Assembly: GCF_002019695.1 (NCBI RefSeq)
Contig: NZ_KV917376.1
Coordinates: 361,519 to 425,518 of the forward strand
Direction: 5' to 3'
Length of the DNA: 64,000 nt
Origin: Evansella clarkii
GTDB taxonomy: Bacteria > Bacillota > Bacilli > Bacillales > Salisediminibacteriaceae
Positions 27,578 through 37,669 of this stretch are shown piece after piece. Positions within the stretch are counted from its first letter, which is position 1. Every line of letters begins with the position of its first letter. The translations under genes were made by a program, and so were the position numbers. Under the pieces are notes generated by a model. It did no database searches. It had not been told where the DNA came from and was given only the letters and a program-made list of their open reading frames with translations.

Positions 27578-28963
27578 TTATTGGCTGGCCAGCGGAAGAT
27601 TCCTCACTTTGATTTTTTCACCATCTTCAAAACTCTCAGTACTGTCCAGAAGCACCCCTTCAAAGGTAATATACTCGAAGTTAAAGTCTGACGCGGCCAG
27701 AATTACTGATTCAAAGAGGAGATCATATTCAGCTGCTGTTTCAAACTGGCTGTTTTCATTTTCTATCGTCACAGTGATTTCGTTGTCACCCGGGGATGTT
27801 TCCAGTTCCAGCTCTTCAGGTATTGCAGGAGAATACCAGGCGCCATCATTCACACTTTTCATTTTTTCAAGAGTGTCTTCAAAGGAAAGCAGATTTCCGG
27901 AATCGTCGGTCATCTCTTCGCCTGCAGCGGCTCCCCTTATGAATAACGACTCCCCATTTTCATGCTTGTACAAATAGTATCCTCTGTTCACGGGGGTTAC
28001 ATCTTCCAGTTCCTCTATTGGTCCGGCCTGCCCGAAATCAACACCTGGATCCCCGTTGACCGTAAGGATTACAGTACTGAAACCATAAAGGCCAAAAATC
28101 TCCCGGAGCGTTTCCCTCAGTATATTTTCCTGTTCAGATGCAAGACTCATTAATCTATGGTCTTCGGAAAAATCAAGCACTGCTGTATTTTCATCAGGCA
28201 TTAAATCAATATCCTGAAGCTGCCCCTGGAGACTGTATCCCCAGTTAAATTCTTCAGATGTGAGGGAATAAAAAAGGATGTCGTCCAGTCCCGCACTTTC
28301 CGGAAATTCTCTCACTACACCCGTGAAAGCAACTTTTCCGCTCCTGTAATTCCCGGTAGCTACTTCCATGGTACGAGGGACAGGCACAGTCACGTAACTG
28401 CTCTGTTCAGCTTCTTCCTCAACAGGTAATTCCTCTTCCTCGTTCTCTTCCCGATTATTGTTGTTATAACCCTCATTAGTTTCAGCAGCTTCGTTTTCAA
28501 CTGCATAATTATTTACTTCTCCGTTATTAGCAGGCATACCGCCGTTTTCGTTTTCAGCTGTATAAACTTCTTCATTATTGTTGCTGGCGGATTCATTAAG
28601 GCTTTCTTCCATGGAATTCGCCTCATCCATTACCGCTGCGGTGTTATTTCCAGCTGGTTCCCCGTTTCCAGCCATATCCCCGGCATTATAATTCTCTGTA
28701 GTCATCTGCTGTTGTTCGTTACTGACAAGAGAAGGAAGGACAAGGATAATCAGAAAGACAGCAGCAGCCGCTGCGGCAGCCGGATAATACCAAGCTCTTT
28801 TTTTCTTTTTCCGCAGATCGTTCCTTTTATTTGTCGTGGTAGTATCTAATTGATTCTGAATAGACTGGAATAACTCATCTTTTGAACGATTGTCTTTTAC
28901 AGCCGGAAACTGCTTAAGACTCTCTTCAATTTTCCCGTCATCCCAGTTGGAACGCTTACTCAT
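27578..28963 (-). CDS. rsiX: RsiX-like anti-sigma-X factor
   Basis: 461-aa membrane protein. The N-terminal cytoplasmic part (about 1-55, with LKQFPAVKDNRSKDELF) resembles the SigX-binding end of B. subtilis RsiX. One transmembrane helix (about 56-78) follows. An Asn/Glu-rich external linker of about 110 residues comes next, then two regions resembling the extracellular part of RsiX (GYYLYKHENGESLFIRG). It is longer than B. subtilis RsiX (about 370) mainly because of the linker. It overlaps sigX by four bases, the usual sigma/anti-sigma layout. Confidence 0.85.
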   Translation of the reverse strand: MSKRSNWDDGKIEESLKQFPAVKDNRSKDELFQSIQNQLDTTTTNKRNDLRKKKKRAWYYPAAAAAAAVFLIILVLPSLVSNEQQQMTTENYNAGDMAGNGEPAGNNTAAVMDEANSMEESLNESASNNNEEVYTAENENGGMPANNGEVNNYAVENEAAETNEGYNNNNREENEEEELPVEEEAEQSSYVTVPVPRTMEVATGNYRSGKVAFTGVVREFPESAGLDDILFYSLTSEEFNWGYSLQGQLQDIDLMPDENTAVLDFSEDHRLMSLASEQENILRETLREIFGLYGFSTVILTVNGDPGVDFGQAGPIEELEDVTPVNRGYYLYKHENGESLFIRGAAAGEEMTDDSGNLLSFEDTLEKMKSVNDGAWYSPAIPEELELETSPGDNEITVTIENENSQFETAAEYDLLFESVILAASDFNFEYITFEGVLLDSTESFEDGEKIKVRNLPLASQ

Positions 28964-29505
28964 TCGCTGGCCTCCTTTAGCTTTGATGTGGACTTCTCTT
29001 CCAGTCTCTTGCGCAGTGCCTTCAGTGCCCGGTGCTGGGTTGTTTTCACTTTACTCTCTGTCCAGCCAAGTACTTCTGCTGCTTCCGAAACGCTGAGAGA
29101 TTGTATATACCTCAGCAGGATAACCTGCTGCTGGTCCTCCGTACAGTCTGCAAGCGCTTTATAAACCTCCTGCACCTCATCTTTTCGCACTGCAAGTTCA
29201 TCCGGAAGGGGAGCCTGGTCCCTGAGTTCGAATTCCCTTTCGCTCCACTCGTACTGCTTCCCTTCCCATTTCCGCTTCTTTCTCCCCTGGCTTCTTATAT
29301 AATCAATTCCTACATGTTTTGCCACAGAATAGAGCCATGTTTTCTCACTGCTTTTTCCTTCGAATGATTTATAGGAATTAAGTACTTTTATATAAACTTC
29401 CTGCACTAATTCTTCCGCTACTTCGCGATTGCGAACCATGTAAAACAAATACTGGAAAAGTGTGTGATGGTAAGTATCGTACAAACGATCGAATTCCTCC
29501 CTCAC
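28960..29505 (-). CDS. sigX: ECF sigma factor SigX
   Basis: 181-aa extracytoplasmic-function sigma factor. Region 2 (about 10-75, YDTYHHTLFQYLFYMV and EELVQEVYIKVLNSY) and region 4 (about 120-170, SVSEAAEVLGWTESKVKTTQHRALKALRK) match B. subtilis SigX closely. SigX controls cell-surface charge and lipid genes there. The start is a GTG with GGGAGG seven bases upstream. Confidence 0.9.
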   Translation of the reverse strand: MREEFDRLYDTYHHTLFQYLFYMVRNREVAEELVQEVYIKVLNSYKSFEGKSSEKTWLYSVAKHVGIDYIRSQGRKKRKWEGKQYEWSEREFELRDQAPLPDELAVRKDEVQEVYKALADCTEDQQQVILLRYIQSLSVSEAAEVLGWTESKVKTTQHRALKALRKRLEEKSTSKLKEASE

Positions 29506-29671
29506 GCTCTTCCCTCCCTGTATATTTATTTTGTCGTTCTTACGTTATTAAAGTTACAATTAAATATAAACTGATAATCAATAAACAGGACAATCTGAAA
29601 CTATGCAGGCGTAATCTGAGTTCCTTTAATTACAACTTCCGCGCCTTAACTGCCTGCTGATTTTTATTATA

Positions 29672-29709
29672 TAAAAAGGCACCAAACATGTAATTGTTGT
29701 TTGGCACCT
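29672..29709 (-). terminator. Terminator after the 30-aa membrane protein
   Basis: Inverted repeat AGG-2-CCAAACA with TGTTTGG-2-CCT and a 9-base loop. On the minus strand TTTTTATATAA follows. Confidence 0.75.
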
Positions 29710-29724
29710 GCTATAATCGCGTTT

Positions 29725-29817
29725 TTATTTAGTGAATACCCAGAACCAGAAAAGGGCAGCACCAGTAAAACCTAAGATTAATAAATATAGAGCCAGCATG
29801 TAATTTTTCTTATGCAA
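29725..29817 (-). CDS. Small single-helix membrane protein (30 aa)
   Basis: Thirty codons from a TTG start with GGATGAG five bases upstream. The shorter reading from an ATG at 29799 gives 24 aa. The peptide is almost all one transmembrane helix (YMLALYLLILGFTGAALFWF) with a basic N-terminus and a Lys at the end. A terminator follows 16 bases after the stop, which supports a real transcription unit. Small single-helix proteins often are accessory subunits of membrane complexes; no partner is adjacent. Not recognised by name. Confidence 0.6.
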   Translation of the reverse strand: MHKKNYMLALYLLILGFTGAALFWFWVFTK

Positions 29818-29976
29818 AATTTCTCATCCTTTATTTCATTTGCCTGCCTGTACTGCCATACTTCCATACAGCGAAGCTAGGTGTTTGTTTTTTTATGTAT
29901 CTTATTATAACAAAATTATAAGTTGATCTACTATGAAGTAATAAATTTTACATGTTTTTTCAATCTCTGAGCTGTT

Positions 29977-30007
29977 TAAAAAGAGCCCCCCTGAGGGAGC
30001 CCTTCCT
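29977..30007 (-). terminator. Terminator of the gbsR-like gene
   Basis: Imperfect GC-rich hairpin (GGGCTCCC around TCA with GGGGGGCTC) followed by TTTTT on the minus strand, just past the regulator's stop. Confidence 0.65.
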
Positions 30008-30017
30008 GAAAGATTAA

Positions 30018-30578
30018 TTATTTATCGCCTTTCCGTTTAGGAACAATATTAAAAATTTCGCCTGTTTCAAATAAATTCACAACATCCGTGAGCCATGCAT
30101 AGTATTCCTCTGCTTTAGCCAGTTTGTCCAGATCAGCTTCTGCCTTTTCCCGGATTCCTTCATATGGAGACTCCTCTTTCAGCCTCCGTAGCTGTACCTT
30201 CGTTTCCTCAATGGCTTCCACATTTAATTTCGTAGCATTCCTCCACCGCTTTATGAATACATTGGAAAAAGACTTATACCAGTCATCTTCTGTTTTATAT
30301 AAATCTTTCCGTATTCCTTTTTCCCAGACACGTTCTACCATATCAGCATCAAGCAGAGATCTTATCCCTGTGCTCATACTCGTTTTACTCATTCCAAGCG
30401 CTTCGCTCATCTCATCAAGTGTCATTGGCTTCTCAGCAAAAAAAACGGTCCCGTACAATCGCCCTGTTGAAGCAGTTATGTTATACAAATGCATGTTTTT
30501 AGCAATTTCAGTAATGAAACAATTCCTTGCTTCTTCAAGTTTTTCCAGCTCATCTTCATAGATCGGATCATTAAGCAT
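30018..30578 (-). CDS. GbsR-family transcriptional regulator of osmolyte genes
   Basis: 186-aa MarR-like winged-helix regulator of the GbsR/OpcR group. The recognition helix region is TLDEMSEALGMSKTSMSTGIRSLL (about 55-78), preceded by TGRLYGTVFF. In B. subtilis such proteins repress choline and betaine uptake or synthesis. It is divergent from the opuA operon and likely represses it. The ATG has GAGGAGG eight bases upstream; the longer reading begins inside its own operator. It is probably self-regulated through the palindrome at 30602-30617. Confidence 0.85.
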   Translation of the reverse strand: MLNDPIYEDELEKLEEARNCFITEIAKNMHLYNITASTGRLYGTVFFAEKPMTLDEMSEALGMSKTSMSTGIRSLLDADMVERVWEKGIRKDLYKTEDDWYKSFSNVFIKRWRNATKLNVEAIEETKVQLRRLKEESPYEGIREKAEADLDKLAKAEEYYAWLTDVVNLFETGEIFNIVPKRKGDK

Positions 30579-30601
30579 TTTCAGAGCCTCCTCAGCAACA
30601 A

Positions 30602-30617
30602 CTACTACATATAGTAG
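30602..30617. promoter_or_regulatory. Palindromic operator before the gbsR-like gene
   Basis: CTACTA-CATA-TAGTAG, a perfect 6-4-6 inverted repeat 24 bases from the regulator's start codon. Its centre reads TACATATAGTA, nearly the same as TACATATACTA in the opuA site at 30831-30841. Confidence 0.6.
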
Positions 30618-30832
30618 CAAAGATCATATAAGATTGAAAAGTTTGGAACTCCTTACGAATAACAAGTAATGAAGAGTAATTAAAAGGATTTAAAACGTAT
30701 TTTACGTACAGTTTTTTCTGAACAAACTTTTTGAAACATACAGACTGAATATGAACTTTGTGGTTTTTATAACAAAGACGTATAGTTAAATAGGTCAATC
30801 GATTCGGATTTGAATCTACATAACATTATTTA

Positions 30833-30853
30833 CATATACTATGTGGGTATATG
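30833..30853. promoter_or_regulatory. Palindromic operator before opuAA
   Basis: CATATAC-7-GTATATG perfect inverted repeat about 30 bases upstream of the opuAA start. It overlaps the likely -10 box (TTGAAT, 17 bases, CATATA). A repressor bound here would block transcription. The 30579-30882 gap otherwise holds only AT-rich DNA and the second operator. Confidence 0.6.
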
Positions 30854-30882
30854 TACACAGGAAAAAAATGAGGTGGAATTAC

Positions 30883-32079
30883 TTGGCTAAAATAAAAGTT
30901 GAAAAACTCACCAAAGTTTTCGGTAAACGTCCAAAACAGGCAATGAAGATGCTGGACGGAAATATGACAAAAAAAGAAATTCTTGCCGAAACTGGAATGA
31001 CTGTCGGTGTTAATCAGGCTTCCTTTGAAGTGGAAGACGGAGAGATCTTCGTAATTATGGGGCTTTCAGGAAGTGGAAAATCCACTTTAGTGCGCCTTTT
31101 GAACAGGCTCATTGATCCAACCGCAGGGAACGTATGGGTTGATAATGAAGATCTGGCTCAGATGGATGCAAAGCAGTTACGGGATGTAAGAAGAAAGAAA
31201 ATGAGCATGGTTTTCCAGAAATTTGGTTTATTTCCTTTCCGTACAATTCTCGATAATGTGGAGTACGGACTCGAAGTACAAAACATCGAGAAGGAACAAC
31301 GCCGGAAGAAAGCTATGGAATCATTAGAGCTCGTTGGCCTTAAAGGTTATGAAGATCAGTACCCTGATCAGTTGTCCGGAGGTATGCAGCAGCGTGTAGG
31401 CCTTGCCCGTGCACTCGCTAACGATCCGGAAGTACTTCTGATGGATGAAGCATTTTCGGCACTGGATCCATTAATTCGAAAAGACATGCAGGACGAACTT
31501 CTGGACCTTCAGACTACGATGAAAAAAACGATTATTTTTATTACCCATGACTTAGATGAAGCATTACGCATCGGCGACCGGATCGCTCTTATGAAGGATG
31601 GCTCTATCGTACAGATCGGGACGCCGGAAGAAATATTAATGAATCCTGCCAATGATTATGTTGAAAAATTCGTTGAAGATGTTGACCGATCAAAAGTACT
31701 TACTGCACAGCATATTATGAAGCGTCCGGAGACAGTAAATATTGATAAACACGGACCACGTGTCGCTCTTGAAAGAATGCGCGAAGAAGGCATATCAAGC
31801 ATTTTCGCAGTGGACAGCAGCCGGAACCTTAAAGGTTATATCACTGCGGACGATGCTTCCGAAGCAAGAAAGAATCAAGTCAGTGATCTGAAAGAGATCC
31901 TGCGTAATGAAGTGCCGACCGTGGATCGGGAAACTCCAATGAATGATATTTTTAATATCATTCACGATACTCCAGTACCGGTTGCCGTAACAGAAAACGG
32001 AAAGCTTGTAGGTATTATTGTCCGAGGGGCTGTTATAGCAGCACTGGCAAATGACAGCGAGGTGAATTTAAATGTTTAA
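30883..32079 (+). CDS. opuAA: Glycine betaine ABC transporter, ATP-binding subunit
   Basis: 398-aa ATPase of the ProV/OpuAA type. Walker [10 protein letters not shown] (near 52), signature LSGGMQQR (near 162), Walker B VLLMDEA, then two C-terminal CBS domains (from about 270) that sense ionic strength. The start is TTG at 30883, with GAGGTGG six bases upstream. The upstream ATG would add 14 residues through the operator and ribosome site. It overlaps opuAB by eight bases. Confidence 0.94.
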   Translation: MAKIKVEKLTKVFGKRPKQAMKMLDGNMTKKEILAETGMTVGVNQASFEVEDGEIFVIMGLSGSGKSTLVRLLNRLIDPTAGNVWVDNEDLAQMDAKQLRDVRRKKMSMVFQKFGLFPFRTILDNVEYGLEVQNIEKEQRRKKAMESLELVGLKGYEDQYPDQLSGGMQQRVGLARALANDPEVLLMDEAFSALDPLIRKDMQDELLDLQTTMKKTIIFITHDLDEALRIGDRIALMKDGSIVQIGTPEEILMNPANDYVEKFVEDVDRSKVLTAQHIMKRPETVNIDKHGPRVALERMREEGISSIFAVDSSRNLKGYITADDASEARKNQVSDLKEILRNEVPTVDRETPMNDIFNIIHDTPVPVAVTENGKLVGIIVRGAVIAALANDSEVNLNV

Positions 32080-32935
32080 TTCTGTACTATTAGCTTTCAT
32101 ACCTACCATCCCGCTGGCAGAATGGACTGCTTCATTCACAGCTTGGTTAACAAGTACTTTTTCATTCTTATTTAACCCTATCAAAGAGCATTTCGGTAAT
32201 TTTATGAGCTTTACAGCTGACACGCTTGGCGTCATTCCTCCGATAGTTATTATGATTGCTGTGGCAGTAGCCGCCTTTTTTATCACCGGAAGAAGATTCG
32301 GTCTCGCAGCCTTTGCGTTTGTCGGCCTCTGGCTCATACAAAACCAGGGATTATGGGATCATCTGATGTACACTTTTACCCTTGTACTACTATCAAGTAT
32401 TCTCTCAGTAATTATAGGGGTACCGTTTGGAATTTTAATGTCGAAGAGCAAAACTGCCGAAGCAATTATCGCACCAATACTTGACTTCATGCAGACTATG
32501 CCTGCCTTTGTATATTTAATCCCTGCTGTTGCCTTCTTTGGTATCGGCATGGTGCCTGGGGTCTTTGCATCATTGATCTTTGCAACCCCTCCAACTGTAA
32601 GGCTTACTAATTTAGGTATCCGCCAGGTTCCGAAAGAACTTGTTGAAGCAGCTGAAGCGTTCGGCAGTACAGGAGCTCAGAAGCTTTTTAAAGTAGAATT
32701 ACCAATGGCTAAATCAACTATTATGGCCGGCATCAACCAGACAGTCATGCTTGCTCTGTCCATGGTAGTTATCGCTTCCATGATCGGTGCACCAGGACTT
32801 GGAAGAGAAGTTCTTTCAGCATTACAGCGTGCACAGGTAGGCCCAGGGTTTGTGGCAGGTGTCGGTATCGTAATTCTCGCAATAATTATTGACCGCTTTA
32901 CTCAAAGTGCTAACGCCCAGCGAGGCAAAGCGTAA
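32072..32935 (+). CDS. opuAB: Glycine betaine ABC transporter, permease subunit
   Basis: 287-aa ProW-type permease with about seven transmembrane helices. The EAA loop that docks the ATPase is visible as [23 protein letters not shown]. It overlaps opuAA, so translation is coupled, and lies 69 bases before the binding-protein gene. Confidence 0.94.
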   Translation: MFNSVLLAFIPTIPLAEWTASFTAWLTSTFSFLFNPIKEHFGNFMSFTADTLGVIPPIVIMIAVAVAAFFITGRRFGLAAFAFVGLWLIQNQGLWDHLMYTFTLVLLSSILSVIIGVPFGILMSKSKTAEAIIAPILDFMQTMPAFVYLIPAVAFFGIGMVPGVFASLIFATPPTVRLTNLGIRQVPKELVEAAEAFGSTGAQKLFKVELPMAKSTIMAGINQTVMLALSMVVIASMIGAPGLGREVLSALQRAQVGPGFVAGVGIVILAIIIDRFTQSANAQRGKA

Positions 32936-33004
32936 AGTGAACGGTGGCATCTTTTCTTCATACGAAAAGTTCCATATATATTAACAAAAAAGGGGAGAGT
33001 TATT

Positions 33005-33946
33005 ATGTTAAAACTTAACTGGAAACGTTTAGGTCTGGCATCCGGGCTTTCATTATCATTACTGGCTGCCGGCTGTGGCGCGGATAATGATGGCGCTGTT
33101 AACGAAAACGGTAATACAGGAAATGAAGGAAATACTAATAATAATGCAGCAGCACCTGCAGGCGACGAAGGGGAAATTGAACTTGTTTATGTTGAATGGG
33201 ATTCAGAGATCGCTTCTACGCATGTAATTGGAAAGGTTTTTGAAGACCTTGGTTATGATGTAACACTAACACCAATCGATAACGCTATTATGTGGCAGTC
33301 AGTTGCAAATGGCGAAGCTGACGGTATGGTAGCTGCATGGCTTCCTGCTACACACGGAGACTTACATGAAGAATACGAGGATCAGCTTGTAGACCTTGGT
33401 GAGAATCTTACAGGCGCAAAAATCGGTCTCGTAGTACCAGAGTATATGGACATTGACTCTATTGCGGACCTTGAAACTTATGGTGATGAGCTGAATAATA
33501 CAATAACAGCAATTGAGCCAGGCGCAGGTGTAGTACAAGCTGCTGAAAATGCAGTTGAAGAATACGGTCTTGACGGGTGGGACGTACAGACTTCTTCAAG
33601 CGGTGCGATGGCTACTGCATTAGGGGAAGCTGTTTCCAATGAACAGCCTATCGTTGTTACTGGCTGGACACCTCACTGGAAGTTCGCTGAATACGACCTG
33701 AAATATCTTGAAGATCCAGAGGGCACTTTCGGGGAAGCAGAAATCATCGCCACAATGGTGCGCGAAGGCCTGGAAGAAGATATGCCAAATGCCTACCGTA
33801 TTCTTGACCAGTTTAACTGGTCAACAGAAGACATGGAAGAAGTAATGCTTGAAATTCAGCAAGGCGCATCAACTGAAGATGCAGCAGCTAACTGGGTTGA
33901 AGCAAACGAAGACAAAGTGAACGAATGGCTGGAAGGTGTAGAATAA
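33005..33946 (+). CDS. opuAC: Glycine betaine-binding lipoprotein
   Basis: 313 aa. The signal peptide ends in a lipobox LAAGC (Cys near 24), followed by an Asn/Gly-rich linker and an OpuAC-type binding domain. Tryptophans that could form the betaine cage are seen in DNAIMWQSV, VAAWLPATHGD and VTGWTPHWKF. It delivers betaine or a similar osmolyte to OpuAA/AB. AGGGGAGAG lies before the ATG. The separate gap and ribosome site allow high expression relative to the membrane subunits. Confidence 0.94.
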   Translation: MLKLNWKRLGLASGLSLSLLAAGCGADNDGAVNENGNTGNEGNTNNNAAAPAGDEGEIELVYVEWDSEIASTHVIGKVFEDLGYDVTLTPIDNAIMWQSVANGEADGMVAAWLPATHGDLHEEYEDQLVDLGENLTGAKIGLVVPEYMDIDSIADLETYGDELNNTITAIEPGAGVVQAAENAVEEYGLDGWDVQTSSSGAMATALGEAVSNEQPIVVTGWTPHWKFAEYDLKYLEDPEGTFGEAEIIATMVREGLEEDMPNAYRILDQFNWSTEDMEEVMLEIQQGASTEDAAANWVEANEDKVNEWLEGVE

Positions 33947-33958
33947 TACTTTCCTGCA

Positions 33959-33991
33959 GGAAGCTTTCCGTAAAGGGCAGCTTCCTTTTTT
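33959..33991 (+). terminator. Terminator of the opuA operon
   Basis: 7-bp stem GGAAGCT / AGCTTCC followed by six T residues. The rest of 33992-34268 holds no recognisable gene, only the promoter region of the next lipoprotein gene. Confidence 0.85.
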
Positions 33992-34268
33992 CTGTTCACG
34001 ACCTGCTATTTTTCCCAGCCAGAGCCTGCATTCTGAAAAGTATTTAAAACACCTACAGATAATCGCTCCTTTTCCCTACTTATTTCCCTTGTGTCTGAAA
34101 CAGCCAAAAGATATCATTAAGTCTCCTGTGACAATTGGCGGGTTTTTCCGCTAATTTACTACAATAATTTATAATTTATGCTATTCTTGTAACGTTCTTG
34201 AATGGTTACCGACTAACTTATTAAGAACTACACTACATAAAGAGAGAAGAAAGGATGGGGTCATTCTT

Positions 34269-35072
34269 ATGAAGAAAAGCACATTACTAGTTAGCGGGCT
34301 TAGTGCCATGCTTATTCTGTCTGCCTGCGGCCAGGGTGACGGAGACAGTACTCCTATTGACAATACAGGCGGAAATGAATTGAACGAGGAAAACAATGGT
34401 TCTGAAGAAAATCAAGAAAATAGTGAAGAAAATAACGAAGAAGCAAATGAAGAAACAAATGATGAAGAGAACGCTGAAAATGAAGCAAATGATGAAGAGA
34501 ACCCTGAAAATGACGCTTCTAACGAGGAAAGTAACGAGGAAAATGAACCAGTAAATGAGGACAACACAGAAAACGCTGGAAACAACGATGATGAAAATAA
34601 CGCAGCAGAAGAGGAAGAAAACACCGAAGAAGCTGCAGAAGATGTTGCTGTTATTGATGGAGTAGAATTATATTTTTCAGATGATCAGTTAATGGAAATT
34701 TATCGTGTACAAACCGATGTTTCTGTAACATCCGACGAAAATGGTGCTCTGGAAGCTTACCAGCTTTGGGCATCGGGACCGGATAAAGACAGTCTTGTCA
34801 GCCTCCTTCCTGCAGGAACTCAAGTACAAAGTGTTTCATTTACAGACGGAACAGCCCATATCTCTTTCTCTGATGCTATTCTTGAAGCTAATCTTGGTTC
34901 ATCCGGCGAACTCATGCTTACCGAGCAAATTGCTTTGATTGCTAAGCAGTTCGGTTATGACAGAGTACAAATTCTGATTGAAGGAAGCGTTCCGGATGTC
35001 TTCTTAGGCCATATGGAAGTAGATGAGCCTATCGAAGCAGGTAACCCTGAAAGCTATCAAACTATGGATTAA
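34269..35072 (+). CDS. GerMN-domain lipoprotein with long acidic linker
   Basis: 267 aa. The signal peptide ends in LSAC (Cys at 20). Residues about 30-125 are a low-complexity linker made almost wholly of Glu, Asn and Asp. The last ~140 residues form a GerMN domain (YRVQTDVSVTSDENGALEAY, then HISFSDAILEANLGSSGE). GerMN proteins act in spore germination or envelope assembly; the role here is unknown. The acidic linker suits a surface protein of a salt- or alkali-adapted cell. AGGATGGGG precedes the ATG. Confidence 0.8.
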   Translation: MKKSTLLVSGLSAMLILSACGQGDGDSTPIDNTGGNELNEENNGSEENQENSEENNEEANEETNDEENAENEANDEENPENDASNEESNEENEPVNEDNTENAGNNDDENNAAEEEENTEEAAEDVAVIDGVELYFSDDQLMEIYRVQTDVSVTSDENGALEAYQLWASGPDKDSLVSLLPAGTQVQSVSFTDGTAHISFSDAILEANLGSSGELMLTEQIALIAKQFGYDRVQILIEGSVPDVFLGHMEVDEPIEAGNPESYQTMD

Positions 35073-35085
35073 TAACTTTTAACTG

Positions 35086-35120
35086 ACCACCGCTTGCGTA
35101 AAAGTATGCGGTGGTTTTTT
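35086..35120 (+). terminator. Terminator of the GerMN lipoprotein gene
   Basis: 8-bp stem ACCACCGC / GCGGTGGT followed by six T residues. Confidence 0.88.
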
Positions 35121-35142
35121 CATAAGTGGGTATTTAATCGAT

Positions 35143-35477
35143 TGAATTTCTGAAAGAGCCTCATTCGTACGTTGAGTCGTGTTGTTCAACCAACTCAATT
35201 CCTGAATCGGCCCCTTTCTTACGTTCAGTCACGGCATTCCACCAGCTCAATTCCTGAATCAGCCCCTTTCCTACGTTCAGTCACGGCATTCTACCTACTC
35301 AATTCCTGAATCAGCCCCTTTCTTACGTTCAGTCACGGCATTCCACCTACTCAATTCCTGAATCAGCCCCTTTCTTACGTTCAGTCACGGCATTCTACCT
35401 ACTCAATTCCTGAATCAGCCCCTTTCTTACGTTCAGTACCGGCATTCCACCTACTCAATTCCTGAATCGGCCCCTGG
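35143..35477. repeat. 52-bp tandem repeat array, family B, locus 2
   Basis: TCAATTCCTGAATC anchors start at 35195, 35247, 35299, 35351, 35403 and 35455, exactly 52 bp apart, with a degraded copy at 35143. Each unit keeps the ATTCCTGAAT core and TTACGTTCAGTC in place of the TACGTTGAGGGG of locus 1. It lies between the converging GerMN and CadA-like genes. Confidence 0.95.
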
Positions 35478-35554
35478 ACCATTGTCGTGGACAGTTATAA
35501 TTACTTTTTTTCTTAAGAAAGTCCTTCATCGGACCAGCCAATGAAGGACTTTCG

Positions 35555-37669
35555 TTATTCTTCGTCTTTAATTTTCATTAAACGGAGGCTGTTCAAAGTA
35601 ACGAGCAAAGTTGCGCCCATATCTGCAAAAATGGCTATCCACAGTGTGAGTAATCCAAACGGGACAAGCATGAGAGCAAGAGCTTTAAGAGCCAGTGAAA
35701 ATATTATATTCTGCTTAATAATTTTTAAGGTGAGCCTGCTGAGTTTTATTAAATAAGGCAGTTTTTTCAGATCATCTCCCATTAAAGCTGCATCAGCTGT
35801 TTCCAGAGCAGCATCGGTGCCAATAGTTCCCATTGCAATTCCCAGATCAGCTGCCGCTAATGCAGGAGCATCATTCATACCGTCTCCTACCATTGCCACA
35901 CGGACACCTTCCCTTTTCAAGCGATTAATTTCAGCAAGCTTCTCCTCTGGCAGAAGACCTGCTCTAATGTCTGTTACTCCTGCAGTTTTGCCGATTGCTG
36001 CGGCTGTTGCAGAGTTGTCTCCTGTCAGCATAATCGTTCTTTTTATTCCGGCATTGTTCAGCTGTCTGAGTACATGTGCAGCTTGCTTCCGCACCTCATC
36101 CTGAAGGGCAATGATTCCGAGGAGCCTCTCCTCACTTCCAACTAAGACAACAGTTTTTCCCTGCTCCTGCAGCTGAATAATATTATCTTTCAGCTCTTTG
36201 TTAATAAGCTGGGGATAAGTGTCCGATACATAAGACGGACTTGCTGCAAACATTGTCTTTCCGTTTACTTCAGCTTTCATCCCTTTCCCTGTCAGCGAGG
36301 CTGCTTCTGAAACTTCATACTCCTGCAGATTTCCTGATTCCTCTGCCTTGCGCACAATAGCTCTCGCCAGGGGATGCTGTGAATGTTTTTCCACAGCGCA
36401 GGCTATGCTCATTATCTCTCCTTCAGTACTATTAAGCGAAACGACATCAGTGACTGCCGGTACACCTCTTGTGAGAGTACCTGTTTTATCGAAGGCAATT
36501 GCGTTAACAGCACCCGCCTGCTCAAGATAAAGCCCGCCTTTTATAAGTACTCCGTTCCTCGCACTGTTGCTTATTGCTGTCACAATGGCAACAGGAGTAG
36601 AAATAACAAGGGCACATGGGCAGCCCACCACTAATGTGGCAAGTCCCAGATAAATCCACTGGCTCCATTCAGCTGCCAGGAAAACCGGCGGCACAATTGC
36701 TACAAATAAGGCGAATACCATAATTGCCGGTGTGTAAAATTTAGCAAACTTGTCGACAAACTGCTGTGCCGGCGCACGCTCTTCCTGTGCCTCTTCTACG
36801 AGATGAATAATCTTAGCAAGAGTCGTGTCTTCGGCATGCCTTGTAACCCTTATTTCCAGTACACCTTCTTCGTTAAGTGTTCCAGCATACACTTCATCCT
36901 TTTCCTGTTTAGTAACAGGAACGCTTTCTCCAGTGATAGTAGCCTGATTTACCGCGGAAAATCCGGATACCACTACACCGTCCAAAGCAAGTTTCTCTCC
37001 TGGTTTTACGATTATATGGTCGCCAATTTCAATTTGATCGATAGAAAGAGTAGTTTCTTTTCCATTTCTTTTTACGAGTGCTTCCTTAGGGGCGGTGTCT
37101 ATAAGAGAGCGAATTGACCTTCTTGCATTCTCCATTGAAAATGTTTCCAGAGCTTCACTTATAGCAAATAGTATAACGACTACTGCTCCTTCTCCCCATT
37201 CTCCAATAATTGCCGCGCCAATAACTGCTACAGTCATCAGCGTCTTCATATCAAATTCTAACCTGGAGAGATTTTTAAGTCCCTGCCAGAATAAATTGTA
37301 ACCGCCCACCGCCATGGAGGTAAGGAATAATATAATTGCAGCTGGATGACCTTCGCCCCAGCTTAATGAGACTGACCAGCCAGCCGCTGCGAGAATAGCA
37401 GCAATAAGTACAAGGATATTCTTCTTCTTTTTCCAAAAAGGCACTACCGGGAAAGGGTCATCTTTTTCTCTCCGGATTTTTAAATGTTCAAAAGCACCGG
37501 CTTTCTCCAGTTCCTTTATTGTGGCATCCCCTTCAACAGTCAGCTTACCTGCAGTAAAATTCACATTTGCATCCCTCACTCCGGATATCTCTTTTACATT
37601 CCGCTCGAACCGAGCAGCACAACTGGCTCAGGTGAAGCCCTGGACAATGTAAACATGGTTCTTATCCAT
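35555..37669 (-). CDS. cadA: CadA/ZntA-like heavy-metal P-type ATPase with an in-frame TGA at codon 14
   Basis: Zn/Cd/Pb exporter of the P1B family, 704 codons if the TGA is read through. An N-terminal HMA domain (about 1-70), eight membrane helices, the transport-site CPC (VVGCPCALVIS), phosphorylation motif DKTGTLT and hinge GDGMNDAPAL are present. The ATG at 37669 overlaps the upstream regulator by eight bases and has GGGAGG upstream. The HMA motif reads GFT-TGA-ASCAARFERN: the first Cys of CxxC is a TGA codon (37628-37630). Possible readings are selenocysteine, a nonsense mutation with restart at an internal GTG near 37579, or a base error. The pump core is intact either way. Confidence 0.85.
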
